A stretch of DNA of 64,000 bases from contig JAMPIT010000437.1 in NCBI GenBank assembly GCA_026261815.1, forward strand, positions 248,001 to 312,000, written 5' to 3'. Source of the stretch: Monarcha castaneiventris obscurior (Eukaryota; Chordata; Aves; Passeriformes; Monarchidae). The position numbers and the translations under genes were made by a program. A model generated the notes under the pieces. The model was not told the origin of the DNA. It was given only the letters and a program-made list of their open reading frames with translations, and did no database searches. Position 1 is the stretch's first letter, and each line of letters begins with the position of its first letter. Of the stretch, positions 63,101 to 64,000 are shown piece after piece.

Positions 63101-64000
63101 CCCTCTGCAGTGAGGGCAGAGTCCTGACCCATTTATGTCTGGGAGGGGATGAGTGTGGCAGGTGTGTGAGCTTGCATTGAAGAAGTGTAGAGTGGATAGA
63201 AGATAACTGCTTTCAGTGAAATATCTGAAGCTTCTGTATCCATCTCAAGCAGGTTTAACATCCAATAGAGGATGGGGTGGTCAGAAATGAGGGTTAAAAA
63301 ACCCTGCTTGCTTCTCTGTCAAGTTACTTCAGCTATTTTTGTAGGGGTGTAGATGAGAACTCCTGGGAATGTCTCTTATGAAGAACACTCTTTGGTGGGT
63401 GCAAAGCCTGTAAATACCTTGACCAACCCTACAAATGTATTTTTAAAAATACGGTTTCTGTAAGCTGAGTGGCAAGCACTCACTGACAACACAGGCTGGC
63501 CTGAAACTTGAGTGGTAGAGACTTTGTAGATGGTGTGGGAAGGCAGACAGATTTATAATATACTGTGTAAATAACCATGCCATACATGGCCTAGGATCTA
63601 ATATCTTTTTTAAAAGTTAAGTGTGTCATTTGAAACGTTTGCTCATAGATGTGTCCCTGACCATTATCACATAAGTAGGACAGGTGGGATTTGTCAGAGT
63701 CTGCTTGAAGCTGTTTTATCCACTCTTTTTTTTTCCCCACTGATACTGAAATATTTTGTTGTCAAAAAAACAGGAGCCATTTGTATTTATATATGACTGA
63801 AATAGCTGAAAGTGTTGTCACTACAACTTAGTGGGAGGAAAAAAAATCTCGTTTCAGTGCAGTTTTATTTGAGAATGAGTGTTCAAGCCCTGTTCCACTA
63901 TGCAGGGCCACTTTCATCAGAAATCACAGGCAGCTTTCCCTTCATCACTTTGTTTGAGAAGATCGGGTTTTGTGGGCATCACAGGCAGCAGGAGCCTGAT
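57133..64000 (+). other. TSC22D2: TSC22D2 intron 1, 5' part (continues beyond window)
   Basis: The intron begins with GTATGA directly after codon 659 plus two bases, at the place where the family's first coding exon ends (after the conserved VDGDED-R motif). The 6.9 kb visible is CpG-poor, moderately AT-rich DNA without recognisable CR1, tandem array or further exon. I looked for the next family exon and for the TSC box exon and did not find them. Reading through the donor adds 13 residues before TAG at 57173-57175. A cluster of E-box-like CAGCTG motifs near 61.04-61.07 kb is the only regulatory-looking feature I noticed, and it is weak. Confidence 0.85.

Overview
The window looks like a piece of bird (Aves) nuclear genome. 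It contains several copies of the avian CR1 non-LTR retrotransposon, with the characteristic 3' end and the terminal ATTCTRTG-type octamers. It also contains a first coding exon that I recognise as TSC22D2. Composition is typical of vertebrate intergenic DNA: CpG-poor, with microsatellites and weakly preserved old SINE fragments, and one sharp CpG island. There is nothing bacterial, no operon and no CRISPR array. A passerine is plausible but I cannot fix the species.

Layout. Positions 1 to about 53.6 kb are intergenic. I find no coding exon there that I can defend. What can be supported is repeats: CR1 copies at 13.8, 22.1-23.3 and 24.75-24.91 kb; MIR-like fossils at 13.2 and 15.0 kb; an AT microsatellite at 8.2 kb; a degenerate minisatellite at 28.6 kb; a purine tract at 40.1 kb; and a (CA)17 at 53.2 kb. 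There are also a few notable palindromic or hairpin motifs at 11.55, 15.25 and 48.55 kb. From about 53.63 to 54.28 kb a GC-rich CR1 3' end with a 31-bp tandem repeat inside it runs directly into the CpG island of TSC22D2 (about 54.29-55.3 kb). The island has a perfect CRE, a YY1-type site, a G-quadruplex-prone stretch and two short upstream ORFs. The TSC22D2 start codon is at 55154. Its large first coding exon runs to a splice donor after 57132. The rest of the window (57133-64000) is the beginning of intron 1. The TSC box/leucine zipper exons lie beyond the right edge.

Functional reading. Only one protein-coding gene is represented, and only by its promoter and first coding exon. That exon encodes the long, mostly disordered N-terminal part of the long TSC22D2 isoform, including the conserved N-terminal block and a second conserved block with an RFxV-type docking motif. 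The roughly 53 kb to its left is best read as its upstream intergenic landscape. In mammals the neighbour on that side is PFN2; this is family knowledge, not visible here. I did not find a convincing new biological system. The points most worth checking are the CR1/VNTR against the promoter, the uORF/G4 5' UTR architecture, a possible intron-retention isoform, and a weak candidate for a decayed coding sequence at 50.3-51.5 kb.
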